From assembly GCA_020249925.1 (NCBI GenBank), contig JADCER010000007.1, positions 62,001 to 126,000 of the forward strand: DNA of 64,000 nucleotides, written 5' to 3'. This document shows positions 1 through 9,067 of the stretch, piece by piece. The translations under genes and the position numbers were made by a program. The stretch comes from Roseomonas sp. GTDB lineage: Bacteria > Pseudomonadota > Alphaproteobacteria > Acetobacterales > Acetobacteraceae. The stretch's first letter is position 1; each line of letters starts with the position of its first letter. The notes beneath the pieces are model-generated. The model saw nothing but the letters and a program-made list of their open reading frames with translations. It ran no database searches and was not told the DNA's origin.

Positions 1-2
1 GG

Positions 3-719
3 ATGATCCTGGCCGGGGATGCGGTGCTGGCGCTTTCCAATTCCGGGGAGACACCGGAATTGGCGGATTTGATCGCGCATTCCCGCCGCTTCAGCCTGCC
101 GCTGATTGGCATTATCGGCCGGGCGGAAAGTACGCTCGCGCGCGCTGCGGATGTGGCGCTGGTCTTGCCTGCGGCGGCTGAGGCTTGCCCGATGGGCCTC
201 GCGCCCACAACCTCCACCACCATGCAAATGGCGCTGGGCGATGCCTTGGCGGTGGCCTTGCTGACGCGGCGGGGTTTTACCGCGTCCGATTTTCGGGTGT
301 TCCATCCGGGCGGGAAGCTCGGCGCACGGCTGTCGCGCGTGCGGGATCTGATGCATGGCGCGGCGGAATTGCCACTGGCGCCGCCGGATATGCCCATGGA
401 AGCCGCGATTTTGGCGATGACCGCGCGGCGCTTTGGCTGCCTTGGCGTGGTTAGCGCAGATGGCGCGCTGGCCGGCGTGATCACGGATGGCGATTTGCGC
501 CGCGCGCTGGAAGCCTCGGGCGGGGCTGGCTTGCTTGCGCGCCCAGCAGGTGAGGTGATGACGCGCAATCCAAGGGCCATCACCGGCGATGCGCTGGCGG
601 CGGAAGCGCTTGGGCTGATGAACAAGCACGCCATCACCTCGCTTTTCGTGGTGGATGAGGCGCGCCGGCCAATCGGCATTTTGCATATTCATGATCTGCT
701 GCGCGCAGGTGTGGCGTGA
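3..719 (+). CDS. kdsD: Arabinose-5-phosphate isomerase KdsD, 5' end cut by the window
   Basis: Converts ribulose 5-phosphate to arabinose 5-phosphate, the first step of Kdo synthesis for lipopolysaccharide. The reading frame is open from the first base, so about 90 N-terminal residues of a ~325-residue family are missing. The visible part holds the end of the SIS sugar-isomerase domain (SNSGE at residues 12-16 of the visible part, PTTSTTMQMALGDALA near 68-83, HPGGKLG at 101-107), then two CBS domains to the end (DLMHG and VMTRNP segments). It is the first visible gene of an LPS operon; its stop overlaps lptC by 4 bases (GTGA). The KpsF/GutQ paralogues are alternatives, but the lpt context supports KdsD. 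The methionine at base 3 is internal, not the start. Confidence 0.93.
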   Translation: MILAGDAVLALSNSGETPELADLIAHSRRFSLPLIGIIGRAESTLARAADVALVLPAAAEACPMGLAPTTSTTMQMALGDALAVALLTRRGFTASDFRVFHPGGKLGARLSRVRDLMHGAAELPLAPPDMPMEAAILAMTARRFGCLGVVSADGALAGVITDGDLRRALEASGGAGLLARPAGEVMTRNPRAITGDALAAEALGLMNKHAITSLFVVDEARRPIGILHIHDLLRAGVA

Positions 720-1399
720 AGAACCGCGCGCCTGACGCCCCGGTAATTGCCGCCGTGCCGCGGGCGCCGCGGCGCATCACACCGCCCTCACGCGAACGCT
801 GGTCACCTTCGGCGGCGCAAATGGCGCGCCGGCGGGCACTATTGACGCTGCTGAAATGGTTGGTGCCAGGCGCGGGGGTCGCGCTGCTGCTGATCATTGC
901 CATCTGGCCGGAATTGGAAGGCGCAGAAGAACGCGCGCGGGTTTCCTTCCGCCGCGTTGCCGAAACCGCGCCCGAGGCGGTGCGCATTGTGGCACCCCGT
1001 TATCAGGGCGTGGATGAGCAGAACCGGCCCTATACCGTCACTGCGGCGGTTGCGATTCAGGGGCAGAACCAGGATCTGGTGGACCTGTCCGCGCCGCGCG
1101 CTGATTTGCTCATGACCGATGGTTGGGTGCTTTTGGAATCGCGCGAAGGCCGGCTGGACAAGGCGCGCAATCATCTTGATCTGCGCGGCGAAGTCACGCT
1201 GTGGCATGATGGCGGCAATCTGCTGGTGACCGAAGAAGCCTCGATTGAATTGAAGGAAGGTGCCGCTTCCGGCGATAAGCCCGTGGCCGCGCAGGGCCCC
1301 TTCGGTACGCTTATCAGCGAAGGTTTCCGCCTTTATGACAAGGGCGCGGTGGTGGTCTTCACCGGGCGCGCGCGCGCCATGCTGGAAGGCCGCCAATGA
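716..1399 (+). CDS. lptC: LPS export protein LptC
   Basis: LptC is the bitopic inner-membrane protein that passes lipopolysaccharide from the LptBFG ABC transporter to periplasmic LptA. The 227-residue product has a basic cytoplasmic N-terminus of about 40 residues, one transmembrane segment near residues 42-64, then a periplasmic domain of repeated short beta strands typical of the LptC/OstA fold. It starts with GTG inside a GTGA overlap with kdsD and ends in an ATGA overlap with lptA, so translation is probably coupled. Sequence conservation in this family is low; the call rests on the single N-terminal membrane segment, size and position between kdsD and lptA. Confidence 0.88.
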   Translation: MKNRAPDAPVIAAVPRAPRRITPPSRERWSPSAAQMARRRALLTLLKWLVPGAGVALLLIIAIWPELEGAEERARVSFRRVAETAPEAVRIVAPRYQGVDEQNRPYTVTAAVAIQGQNQDLVDLSAPRADLLMTDGWVLLESREGRLDKARNHLDLRGEVTLWHDGGNLLVTEEASIELKEGAASGDKPVAAQGPFGTLISEGFRLYDKGAVVVFTGRARAMLEGRQ

Positions 1400-2301
1400 T
1401 GCGCCGCTTCGCCTTGGCATTTTTTCTGTGCGCGGGCCTTGCCTCGGCGCAAATGGCTGATCTCAATCAGGGCGGGCCGATTGAAGTCACCGCGCGGGAT
1501 GGGATTGAATGGCGCCAGAATGATCAGGTGGTGATCGCGCGCGGTGCGGCGCAGGCCGTGCGCGGGGGTGTCACCATTGATGCTGATCTGCTTCTGGCGC
1601 GCTATCGCCCACGTGGCGGCGCGCCGGTTGAGGCGCGCCCACCCAGCGAAGGCCCCGGCGGCGCGAGCGAAATTTGGCGTCTGGAAGCCGAAGGTTCTGT
1701 CGTGATCACCACGGCAACAGACCGTGCTGAGGGTGATCGCGCGATCTATGATCTCGATCAGGCGGTCATGGTCCTTACGGGCAATAATCTGCGCCTCACC
1801 TCGCCCGATAATGTGCTGACGGCGCGCGACACTGTGGAATATTGGCCGCAGCGGCGCATGGCGGTGGCGCGCGGCGATGCGGTGGTGGTGACAAAGGATG
1901 ACAGGCGCGTGCGTGCCGATGTGCTGGTGGCCTATTTTCGTGAGGCACCGACAGAAGCCGCCGCAACACGCCCGCAGCCAACCCGCCCAGCGCCCGAGGC
2001 ATCGCCTGGTTCGGGCAGTAATCTTGATCGGGTGGAAGCCTTTGGGCGCATTGAAATCCGCACCCCAACCGAAGTGGTGCGCGGGGATACCGGCATCTAT
2101 ACGCCGCCCAATAGTATTGCGCGCCTGCTTGGCAATGTGCGGATCGTGCGGGGTGACAATACGCTGACGGGGTGTGAGGCGATTGTGAATATGGATACGG
2201 GCATTTCGCGGCTTGTGGCATGCCCGAATGAAAGGGTGCGCGGCATCATCGTGCCAGGTGAGGGCCAGGGTCTTCCCGGGCCAGGGGCACCGACACGATG
2301 A
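1396..2301 (+). CDS. lptA: LPS transport periplasmic protein LptA (OstA-like)
   Basis: LptA forms the periplasmic bridge that carries LPS to the outer membrane. The 301-residue product begins with a signal peptide (hydrophobic stretch near residues 5-15, likely cut after an ASA motif around residue 18) and continues with OstA/LptA-type beta-jellyroll repeats. At 301 residues it is longer than the ~185-residue E. coli protein; a low-complexity Pro/Ala linker ([15 protein letters not shown] near residue 190) splits the domain, which is common in alphaproteobacterial versions. It overlaps lptC and lptB by 4 bases each (ATGA). Confidence 0.88.
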   Translation: MMRRFALAFFLCAGLASAQMADLNQGGPIEVTARDGIEWRQNDQVVIARGAAQAVRGGVTIDADLLLARYRPRGGAPVEARPPSEGPGGASEIWRLEAEGSVVITTATDRAEGDRAIYDLDQAVMVLTGNNLRLTSPDNVLTARDTVEYWPQRRMAVARGDAVVVTKDDRRVRADVLVAYFREAPTEAAATRPQPTRPAPEASPGSGSNLDRVEAFGRIEIRTPTEVVRGDTGIYTPPNSIARLLGNVRIVRGDNTLTGCEAIVNMDTGISRLVACPNERVRGIIVPGEGQGLPGPGAPTR

Positions 2302-3056
2302 GTGATAAGCCCCCCATCAAGCTGGTGCCAGGTTCCGGCGGGCTTCACGCCTCAGGGCTTGGCAAGCGCTACAAGAAGCGGCCTGTGGTGCGCAATGTTT
2401 CGCTCTCGCTCCAGCGCGGGGAGGCGGTGGGGCTGCTCGGCCCGAATGGCGCCGGCAAGACGACGACGTTTTACATGATTACTGGCCTCGTGCAGCCCGA
2501 TGAAGGGCGCGTGATGATGGATGGGCATGATGTCACCATGCTGCCCATGTATCGCCGCGCGCGGCTTGGGCTTGGCTATCTGCCGCAGGAAGCAAGCATT
2601 TTTCGCGGTCTCACGGTGGAACAGAATATCCGCGCCGCTTTGGAAGTGGTGGAACCGGAAGCGGATCGTCGCGCCGCGATGCTGGATGAATTGCTGGCGG
2701 AATTCGGCATTGCGCATTTGCGCCGTGCCCCTGCGCTGGCGCTTTCAGGTGGCGAAAGGCGGCGCTGCGAAATCGCGCGCGCCCTTGCAACCCACCCATC
2801 CTATATCCTGTTGGATGAACCGCTGGCCGGCATTGATCCCATCGCGGTCGGCGAAATCCGCGATCTGGTCAAGCATTTGAAGGATCGCGGCATTGGCGTG
2901 CTGATCACCGACCATAATGTGCGCGAAACGCTGGAAATCATCGACCGCGCCTATATCCTGCATGATGGCAAGGTATTGATGGAAGGCAGCCCGCAGGAAA
3001 TCGTGGCGAATGAGGATGTGCGCCGCGTCTATCTTGGCGAAAAATTCAGCCTATAG
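2298..3056 (+). CDS. lptB: LPS export ABC transporter ATPase LptB
   Basis: LptB is the cytoplasmic ATPase that powers LPS extraction by LptFG. All ABC motifs are visible in the 252-residue product: Walker [10 protein letters not shown] at 48-56, signature LSGGE at 149-153, Walker B ILLDEP at 170-175 and an H-loop in the [10 protein letters not shown] segment. The C-terminal VYLGEKF motif is characteristic of LptB. It starts in an ATGA overlap with lptA. lptF and lptG are not in the window, as usual for this gene order. rpoN follows after 60 bases on the same strand. Confidence 0.96.
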   Translation: MSDKPPIKLVPGSGGLHASGLGKRYKKRPVVRNVSLSLQRGEAVGLLGPNGAGKTTTFYMITGLVQPDEGRVMMDGHDVTMLPMYRRARLGLGYLPQEASIFRGLTVEQNIRAALEVVEPEADRRAAMLDELLAEFGIAHLRRAPALALSGGERRRCEIARALATHPSYILLDEPLAGIDPIAVGEIRDLVKHLKDRGIGVLITDHNVRETLEIIDRAYILHDGKVLMEGSPQEIVANEDVRRVYLGEKFSL

Positions 3057-3116
3057 TCTGAAATTCATACGCATGGTCACCGCCTTCCTTTCCGCCCGGC
3101 CTAGTGAGCAGCGCTG

Positions 3117-4592
3117 ATGGCAATCGGCCCGCGTCTTGATCTGAGGCAGTCGCAGCAGCTGGTGATGACGCCGCAGCTGCGCCAGGCGATCAAGCTGCTG
3201 CAATCTTCCAATATGGAAGTCTCTGCCTTTGTCGAGGAAGAGCTGGAACGCAACCCGCTACTGGAACGCGATGAACGCCCCATCGCCGGCCCGGATGCCG
3301 GGCGCAGTACTGATCCCTTGCCGGCTGCGCCTGAACCTGCCGATGCCGCCAGCGCGGCTGCTTCGGATGCGCTGCCGTCGGAAAACGCCGCGCCGCTCGA
3401 TGCCGAATGGGACAATGTTTACGATAATGGCCTCCCGCCGATTGGTCGTGGTGGGCGCAGTGATTTTGAGGATGATCTTTCCGGCATAGACGCCATGGAA
3501 GCGCCGGAACGTTCCTTGCGCGATCATTTGGCGGAACAGATCAGGCTGAATTTCACGCAACCGCAGGAACGGCTGATTGCCGGTAATCTTTTGGCGCTGG
3601 TGGATCAGGCCGGCCGGCTGCACGCGCGCGCGCAAATGATAGCGGATGCGCTGGGCTGCGAAGAAGCACTGGTGGAACGTGTGCGGCTTGCCATGGCGCG
3701 CTTCGATCCCGTCGGTATGTTTTGCCATGATCTGGCCGAGTGTCTTGCGGTGCAGTTGCAGGATCGCAACCGCTATGATCCGGCCATGGCGGCGCTGCTC
3801 GCCAATCTGGAATTGCTTGCGAAGCGTGATCTTAAGGGTTTGCAGCAGATCTGCGGCGTTGATGCGGAAGACATGGCGGAAATGGTCGCGGAGTTGCGGC
3901 GGCTGGACCCCAAACCGGGCGCTTCCTTTGACGCACCGCCCGCGCCGACTTTGGTGCCGGATGTACTGATGCGTCGTGGACCCAATGATGATTGGATTGT
4001 GGAGCTCAATCTGGAAACCCTGCCGCGTGTCCTGGTCAATCGGGGTTTCTTTGCCTCGGCCAATGTGAGCGCACGCGGCAAGGATGACAAGAATTGGATC
4101 GCGGAGCGTTTCCAGACTGCGTCATGGTTGGTGAAATCCCTCGAACAACGCGCCAATACCATTCTGAAAGTGGCGGCGGAGATTGTCCGCCGGCAGGATG
4201 GTTTTTTCCGCCATGGGGTTGGGCATCTCCGGCCGCTGATCCTGCGCGATGTGGCGGATGAGGTTTCGCTGCATGAAAGCACCGTTTCCCGCGTGACATC
4301 GAACAAGGCCATCGCCACCCCGCGCGGGACATTTGAGCTTAAGTATTTCTTCACCACCGCCATTTCCGGCACCCGTGGCGGGGAAGCGCATAGCGCGGAA
4401 GCCGTACGTTACCGCATCAAGGCCATGGTGGATGCCGAAAGCCCGGATGACATCCTCTCTGACGATACGATTGTGGCCCGGTTACGCGAAGAAGGCGTGG
4501 ACATTGCCCGGCGAACTGTGGCCAAATACCGAGACGCGCTGCGCATTCCATCATCCGTGCAGCGCAAACGGGAGAAGGCCGCCTCGGCCTGA
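3117..4592 (+). CDS. rpoN: RNA polymerase sigma-54 factor RpoN
   Basis: Sigma-54 directs RNA polymerase to -24/-12 promoters and needs an AAA+ activator; one such activator is encoded at 53.2-54.6 kb of this window. The 491-residue product has the Gln/Leu-rich activator-interacting region I (LDLRQSQQLVMTPQLRQAI near the N-terminus), a short acidic region II, the core-binding domain, the helix-turn-helix (HESTVSRVTSNKAIATPRG) and the diagnostic RpoN box ARRTVAKYRD at 464-473. Position between lptB and hpf is the standard alphaproteobacterial arrangement. The ATG lies 60 bases after lptB with no strong terminator between, so partial co-transcription is likely. Confidence 0.97.
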   Translation: MAIGPRLDLRQSQQLVMTPQLRQAIKLLQSSNMEVSAFVEEELERNPLLERDERPIAGPDAGRSTDPLPAAPEPADAASAAASDALPSENAAPLDAEWDNVYDNGLPPIGRGGRSDFEDDLSGIDAMEAPERSLRDHLAEQIRLNFTQPQERLIAGNLLALVDQAGRLHARAQMIADALGCEEALVERVRLAMARFDPVGMFCHDLAECLAVQLQDRNRYDPAMAALLANLELLAKRDLKGLQQICGVDAEDMAEMVAELRRLDPKPGASFDAPPAPTLVPDVLMRRGPNDDWIVELNLETLPRVLVNRGFFASANVSARGKDDKNWIAERFQTASWLVKSLEQRANTILKVAAEIVRRQDGFFRHGVGHLRPLILRDVADEVSLHESTVSRVTSNKAIATPRGTFELKYFFTTAISGTRGGEAHSAEAVRYRIKAMVDAESPDDILSDDTIVARLREEGVDIARRTVAKYRDALRIPSSVQRKREKAASA

Positions 4593-4688
4593 TCCGGACA
4601 CAAGGGCGACCCGGGAGGAAGGGAAGGGTCGCGCGCCCGGTTGCCAAGGGGCGGCCCCTCCGCTTTGCAAAAGGGAGGGCATAGGCCC

Positions 4689-5273
4689 ATGCATATTACA
4701 GTTGCCGGCAAACAGGTTGAAACCGGTGAAGCGCTGAAGACCCATGTGAGCGACGGGCTCGCGGCAATTACCGCCAAGTATTTTGATCATGCGCTTGAAG
4801 CCAATGTGACCTTCCACAAGCATCGAAGCCAATTCAGTTGTGACATCAACCTGAAAGCCGGGCGCGGCTTGATGATGCGCGCCGAAGGTGAGGGGGCGGA
4901 CGCGCATCGCGCGTTTGAGGTTGCCGCCGAACATCTGGCGAAGCGCCTGCGCCGCTATCGCCGGCGCGTGAATGAACATGCGCGATCCTTCGCCGGTGAA
5001 CGCGAAGCGGCAGCGGAGGCGGCGCCGCGCGGCCGGCGCTATGTGATCGAAGCACCAGCGGATGAGGAAGCGCCCGAACATGGCGACCACGGCGCCATCA
5101 TTGCCGAACATCCCGCGCATATCGAAAAGCTAAGCGTGGGTGAGGCCGTGATGCGGCTTGATCTGGCGCAGGCGCAGGTGGTGATGTTCCGCAACAAGAA
5201 GGGCGGCGGGCTGAATGTTGTCTATCGCCGGGCCGATGGGAATATCGGCTGGATTGATCCGGGGGAGGGGTAG
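4689..5273 (+). CDS. hpf: Ribosome hibernation-promoting factor, long form
   Basis: Binds the 30S subunit and dimerises 70S ribosomes into inactive 100S particles in stationary phase. The 194-residue product has the N-terminal S30AE domain (starting MHITVAGKQVETGEALK) and a separate C-terminal dimerisation domain (from about residue 135, with LSVGEAVMRLDL and FRNKKGGGLNVVYRR), so it is the long-form type. The start at 4689 is chosen because GGGAGG lies 10-16 bases upstream and because upstream in-frame codons would add a non-conserved extension. In many relatives ptsN (EIIA-Ntr) follows directly; here it does not, and a convergent unrelated operon comes next. Confidence 0.94.
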   Translation: MHITVAGKQVETGEALKTHVSDGLAAITAKYFDHALEANVTFHKHRSQFSCDINLKAGRGLMMRAEGEGADAHRAFEVAAEHLAKRLRRYRRRVNEHARSFAGEREAAAEAAPRGRRYVIEAPADEEAPEHGDHGAIIAEHPAHIEKLSVGEAVMRLDLAQAQVVMFRNKKGGGLNVVYRRADGNIGWIDPGEG

Positions 5274-5318
5274 GCGCTTGGCCCTTGGTGTCCGCTATAT
5301 CGTGACTTGAAGCGAGGT

Positions 5319-5352
5319 CTGGGCGGCGCACGTTAAAGGGCGCCCCGCCCAG
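5319..5352. terminator. Hairpin between convergent hpf and UxaA-family genes
   Basis: CTGGGCGG (5319-5326) is the exact reverse complement of CCGCCCAG (5345-5352), leaving an 18-base loop that can add further G-C pairs. It sits in the 84-base gap between two convergent genes, where a shared terminator is expected. Neither strand carries a T-tract after the stem, so this is at best a non-canonical terminator. Confidence 0.3.
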
Positions 5353-5357
5353 TATGC

Positions 5358-6533
5358 TCAGGCGCTTTCGTAGAGCCGCGTCAGGCTGAATTCGCGGTGG
5401 CCAAGCAATTCGGCCGCGGTCAATTCGCCATCAGCGGTGCGGATGATGCAATCAAGCAAAGCCTCTCCGGCATCATCCATATTCATCTGCCGCTGCAAGA
5501 GCCCGGTCACATCCACATCAATATGTTCGGACATGGTGCGCTGCGTGCGTGGGTTCGCAGTCAGTTTGATCACCGGCAGGATCGGGTTGCCGATGACATT
5601 GCCTTGCCCGGTCGGGAAGGTATGCACGGCAAAACCTGATGCGGCGCAAAGGGTCACCATCTCCGCCGCGGCGGAGCTTGAATCCATGAACCAAAGCCCC
5701 GAATGGGTGGGTTCTTCCGCCTTGTCCAGCACGCCATCGACCAAACACTTCTTGCCGATCTTCTGGATATTGCCGAGTGCCTTTTCCTCGATGGTGGTGA
5801 GACCGCCTTCGATATTGCCCTTGGTGGGCTGGCTTTCGGAAAGATCGTTGGTCTTGTTCGCTTCCACCACGCGCTGGTAGCGGTCAAACATCGCCTGGAA
5901 TTGCGCGCGGATTTCCGGCGTGCGGCAACGCGCCGCGACCAGATGCTCACCGCCCGTCAATTCGGTGGTTTCGCCAAACACGAGTGTATTGCCGTTTTCC
6001 CAGAGCTTGTCGAAGGAATTGCCGACGGTTGGGCAGGAGGCGAGGCCCGATGTGGTATCGCTTTCGCCGCATTTGGTGGAAACCCAAAGCTCCTGAATCG
6101 AAGCGCGGGATTTCTTCAAGCGTGACGCGTGCTTGACCATGCGATAGGCCGCGCGGGAGGCATTGGCGATGGTGTTGATATCGCCATTCTGCTCAATGGC
6201 GAAGCCTTCCACCGGCTTGCCGGATTTGGCGATGCCTTCAACAATGCGCCCGGTCCAGCCTGGTTCAATGCCAATCACGATGACGCCAGCGACATTTGGG
6301 TTGGTGCCGGTGCCGATCAGCGTGCGGAAATGCAAATCAAGATCGGCGCCGAATTGCAGGCGGCCATAGGCGTGCGGGATGGCCAGCGCGCCCTTGATAT
6401 TGTTCGCCACCGCTTCGCAGGCAGCATTGGAAAGATCGTCAACCGGCAGGATGATCACGTGGTTGCGCACACCCATGCGGCCATTTTCGCGGCGCCAGCC
6501 TTCGAAGGAGGCGTTTTTCAGATTAATGCCCAT
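5358..6533 (-). CDS. UxaA-family hydro-lyase/sulfo-lyase, large subunit
   Basis: Member of the UxaA family (altronate and galactarate dehydratases, sulfolactate sulfo-lyase SuyB), metal-dependent enzymes that eliminate water or sulfite from hydroxy acids. The ~391-residue product carries family motifs [13 protein letters not shown] near the N-terminus, a Cys-containing [12 protein letters not shown] segment, [11 protein letters not shown], and [20 protein letters not shown] near the end. The enzyme is split: this subunit lacks the SAF domain, which is encoded separately just upstream. The split layout and [11 protein letters not shown] resemble SuyB, but substrate cannot be fixed from sequence. 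ATG at 6533 is preferred over the GTG at 6545, which would overlap the upstream stop. The neighbouring Lrp-type regulator may control it. Confidence 0.8.
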   Translation of the reverse strand: MGINLKNASFEGWRRENGRMGVRNHVIILPVDDLSNAACEAVANNIKGALAIPHAYGRLQFGADLDLHFRTLIGTGTNPNVAGVIVIGIEPGWTGRIVEGIAKSGKPVEGFAIEQNGDINTIANASRAAYRMVKHASRLKKSRASIQELWVSTKCGESDTTSGLASCPTVGNSFDKLWENGNTLVFGETTELTGGEHLVAARCRTPEIRAQFQAMFDRYQRVVEANKTNDLSESQPTKGNIEGGLTTIEEKALGNIQKIGKKCLVDGVLDKAEEPTHSGLWFMDSSSAAAEMVTLCAASGFAVHTFPTGQGNVIGNPILPVIKLTANPRTQRTMSEHIDVDVTGLLQRQMNMDDAGEALLDCIIRTADGELTAAELLGHREFSLTRLYESA

Positions 6534-6538
6534 GGCGC

Positions 6539-6823
6539 TTACCACCGCTTCGTCTTGACGTTATGGACATGCAGATGCTCGCCAGCGGAGATGTCCTTCA
6601 CCGCCTTGCCGATATCAATGCCGTATTTGATGATGGTGTCGCCGGCCGAAATGGCGCGGATGGCAAGCTTATGGCCGATCGGGATATCCGACTTGGCGTT
6701 GAAGGTGATCATCTTATCCTGATCCATGATCCAGCCATTCAGCGCCTGGCCGGATTTGATCCCTTCGACAACCACGACGCCGACGGAATCGCCTTCGTCA
6801 TGCACACAGAAATGCACGGTCAT
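6539..6823 (-). CDS. UxaA-family lyase small subunit (SAF domain)
   Basis: A 94-residue SAF-domain protein that pairs with the large subunit immediately downstream (5-base gap). In one-piece altronate dehydratases this domain is the N-terminal ~100 residues; a separate polypeptide of this size is typical of SuyA-like small subunits. Visible features are the opening [30 protein letters not shown] in the middle and the family ending [10 protein letters not shown]. The start at 6823 is chosen because GGGAGG lies 10 bases upstream; an ATG 24 bases earlier lies before that site. It is the first gene of a two-gene minus-strand operon, 79 bases after lrp. Confidence 0.8.
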   Translation of the reverse strand: MTVHFCVHDEGDSVGVVVVEGIKSGQALNGWIMDQDKMITFNAKSDIPIGHKLAIRAISAGDTIIKYGIDIGKAVKDISAGEHLHVHNVKTKRW

Positions 6824-6902
6824 GCCGGCATATCCTCCCTTTTTCATGATGCTGCGGAAAGCTAGGGCGCAGCCCCTTCCGGGTCAATTGCCCGCCTGGG
6901 GG

Positions 6903-7373
6903 TTAGAGCGGCAGCGCGGTGGTTGATTTCACGCATTCCATCGCGAAGCGCGATGTCACCTTGCGCAGGCTGGAAACCCGCGCCGTAAGCTTGCGGTAGA
7001 AGATATCATAGGCTGGCATGTCGGAGACAACGACGCGCAGCAGATAATCCACATCGCCGCCAAGGCGCCAGCATTCGACGATTTCCGGCATCTCCGCCAC
7101 GGTTTTCGCAAAGCTTTCGATCCAGGTGGCGGAATGATCGCCAGTTTCGATGGCGACAAAAACCGAAATGCCAAGACCGAGCTTTTCCGCATTCACCAAG
7201 GTGACGCGCCCAGTGATGATGCCGGTTTCCTCCATGCGGCGGATGCGCTTCCAGCATGGGGTTTGCGTCAGCCCGACCTCCTTCGCGATATCACCGAGCG
7301 AGAGCGAGGCATCTGCCTGGATCAGGCGGAGGATGGCAAGATCAGTGGCATCCAGATCATTGAGTTTCGACAA
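6903..7373 (-). CDS. Lrp/AsnC-family transcriptional regulator
   Basis: A 156-residue DNA-binding protein with an N-terminal winged helix-turn-helix (LDATDLAILRLIQADASLSL, then DIAKEVGLTQTPCWKRIRRM) and a C-terminal RAM/AsnC ligand-binding domain (ending in a TTALPL tail typical of the family). Members sense amino acids or other small metabolites and act as octamers. The start codon is TTG, supported by GGGAG 7 bases upstream; there is no in-frame ATG nearby. It lies 27 bases after parB on the same strand and just upstream of the UxaA-type operon, so it may be transcribed with parAB and regulate the next operon; target is inference. Confidence 0.9.
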   Translation of the reverse strand: MSKLNDLDATDLAILRLIQADASLSLGDIAKEVGLTQTPCWKRIRRMEETGIITGRVTLVNAEKLGLGISVFVAIETGDHSATWIESFAKTVAEMPEIVECWRLGGDVDYLLRVVVSDMPAYDIFYRKLTARVSSLRKVTSRFAMECVKSTTALPL

Positions 7374-7400
7374 GGCGGGCTCCCGGGTGTGAAGGGGGCG

Positions 7401-8258
7401 TTATGCTTCGGGCATCAAAAGGCGGATCAGACCATCAAGCTGATCAAGGTCATTATAGCTGATGGTGACTTGGCCGCCCTTGCCGAAATGCTTGATGGCG
7501 ACTTGCAGGCCAAGGCGTTCCAGCAATTGGCGCTCCAGCGCCAGCGTATCGGAATCCTTGGCATTGGTGCGCCGTGCTTCAGGGTTTTTCGGCTGCGCCG
7601 CCGCCATGGCTTCGGCCTGACGCACAGAAAGGCCACGCGTGAGGATTTGTGTGGCAAGCTTTTCCGGCTCCTCCGCCCCCAGCAGGGCACGGGCATGCCC
7701 GGCGCTAAGGCGGCCGGCGCGCAGATGCTCGCGAATGGCAGGCGGCAGGTTGAGCAGGCGGAGCGTATTGGCGATGTGGCTGCGCGATTTGCCGACCGCG
7801 CGCGCCAGGCTTTCCTGATTGAGGCCAAATTGATCGATTAGCCGCGCAAAGCCTTCCGCTTCTTCGATCGCGTTCAAGTCTTCGCGTTGAAGGTTTTCGA
7901 CCAAGCCCGCCGCCATGGCCATGCGGTCATCAAAATCGCGAATGACAACGGGTACATCATGGAGTTTGGCGATCTGCGCCGCGCGCCAGCGGCGTTCGCC
8001 ACCAATGATTTGGTAGCGCCCCGCAGCACCCGGCTTCGGTCGCACCAGCAGCGGCTGCAAAATACCGTGTTCGGTAATGGAGGCCGCGAGTTCCTGAAGC
8101 GCCTGCCGGTCGGGTTCCATACGTGGCTGAAAGGGACCTGGTTCGATCATGGCAATTGGCAGGCTACGCGGCGGGCCGGCCTGCGGTGCGCTTGCCGCCG
8201 GCGGCGCATCGCCCATAAGGGCCGAGAGACCCATGCCGAGCCTTGCGGGCTTTTTCAT
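7401..8258 (-). CDS. parB: Chromosome partitioning protein ParB
   Basis: ParB is a CTP-dependent DNA clamp that loads at parS and segregates the replication origin with ParA. The 285-residue product begins MKKPARLGMGLSALMGD, a standard N-terminus, has the CTP-binding GERRWRA motif at 88-94, a central helix-turn-helix (SLARAVGKSRSHIANTLRLL) and a C-terminal dimerisation region (VTISYNDLDQLDGLIRLL). The start at 8258 is fixed by the 4-base ATGA overlap with parA; an upstream codon 13 residues earlier is rejected. Two matching parS sites lie at 9.6 and 12.9 kb. Confidence 0.97.
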   Translation of the reverse strand: MKKPARLGMGLSALMGDAPPAASAPQAGPPRSLPIAMIEPGPFQPRMEPDRQALQELAASITEHGILQPLLVRPKPGAAGRYQIIGGERRWRAAQIAKLHDVPVVIRDFDDRMAMAAGLVENLQREDLNAIEEAEGFARLIDQFGLNQESLARAVGKSRSHIANTLRLLNLPPAIREHLRAGRLSAGHARALLGAEEPEKLATQILTRGLSVRQAEAMAAAQPKNPEARRTNAKDSDTLALERQLLERLGLQVAIKHFGKGGQVTISYNDLDQLDGLIRLLMPEA

Positions 8259-9067
8259 TGAGCCGTTTCCTTCGGATGCTTTTGGCGGCGGATCCATTCC
8301 TGTGCGAGCGCGACATAAGCCTCGGCACCCGCCGAGCGATGATCATAGACCAGGACAGGCAGGCCGTGCGATGGCGCTTCAGTGATGCGAATGTTGCGCG
8401 GTATCACTGTTTCATAGACCTTGTCGCCAAAAAAGGCGCGTACATCAGCCGCGACAAGTTCAGACAAATTGTTGCGCTTATCGAACATTGTCAGGATGAT
8501 GCCGCCGAGTTTGAGGTTCGGGTTCAAGGTTTTGCTGACGCGTTCAATGGTGCGCGCGATTTGGGATACGCCTTCAAGCGCGAAGAATTCGCATTGCAGC
8601 GGGACCAGAACCTCATCCGCCGCGACCAGGGCATTCAGCGTGATCAGGCCGAGCGATGGCGGGCAATCAATGATGATCAGATCCGTGCCGGCCAGCGTAT
8701 CTTGGGCGACTTCCAGGGCGTTCAGCAGGCGCCTTTCGCGCGCTTCCACATCTATCAATTCAATCTCAGCACCGGCCAAATCGGCATCGGCCGGGAGCAG
8801 GTCTAGCTGCGGGATGCGTGATGGCTTCACAAGTTCGGCCAGGGGCGCAGCACCCACCAGCAAAGCATAGCTGCCCTGGCCCCTTTCCTGGCGCGGCAGG
8901 CCAAGGCCGGTGGAGGCATTGCCCTGCGGATCAAGGTCTATCAGCAGAACCTTCCGTGTGGTGGCAAGCGCCGTGGCAAGGTTGATCGCTGTCGTGGTCT
9001 TACCGACCCCGCCTTTTTGGTTGGCGATGGCTATGATTTTCGGCCTGGCGGGGCTAGGGCTGGACAC
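8255..9067 (-). CDS. parA: Chromosome partitioning ATPase ParA
   Basis: A Walker-type ATPase that binds DNA non-specifically in the ATP state and moves ParB-parS complexes. The 270-residue product has the deviant Walker A KGGVGKTT at 18-25, the DLDPQGNAS motif (Walker A' region), Walker B IIIDCPPSLGL and a C-terminal Lys/Arg-rich tail. Its length without an extra N-terminal helix-turn-helix marks it as a chromosomal (type Ib/Soj) ParA, not a plasmid type Ia. Start overlaps rsmG by 14 bases; stop overlaps parB by 4. Same-strand order rsmG-parA-parB is the normal origin-proximal cluster. Confidence 0.97.
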   Translation of the reverse strand: MSSPSPARPKIIAIANQKGGVGKTTTAINLATALATTRKVLLIDLDPQGNASTGLGLPRQERGQGSYALLVGAAPLAELVKPSRIPQLDLLPADADLAGAEIELIDVEARERRLLNALEVAQDTLAGTDLIIIDCPPSLGLITLNALVAADEVLVPLQCEFFALEGVSQIARTIERVSKTLNPNLKLGGIILTMFDKRNNLSELVAADVRAFFGDKVYETVIPRNIRITEAPSHGLPVLVYDHRSAGAEAYVALAQEWIRRQKHPKETAQ

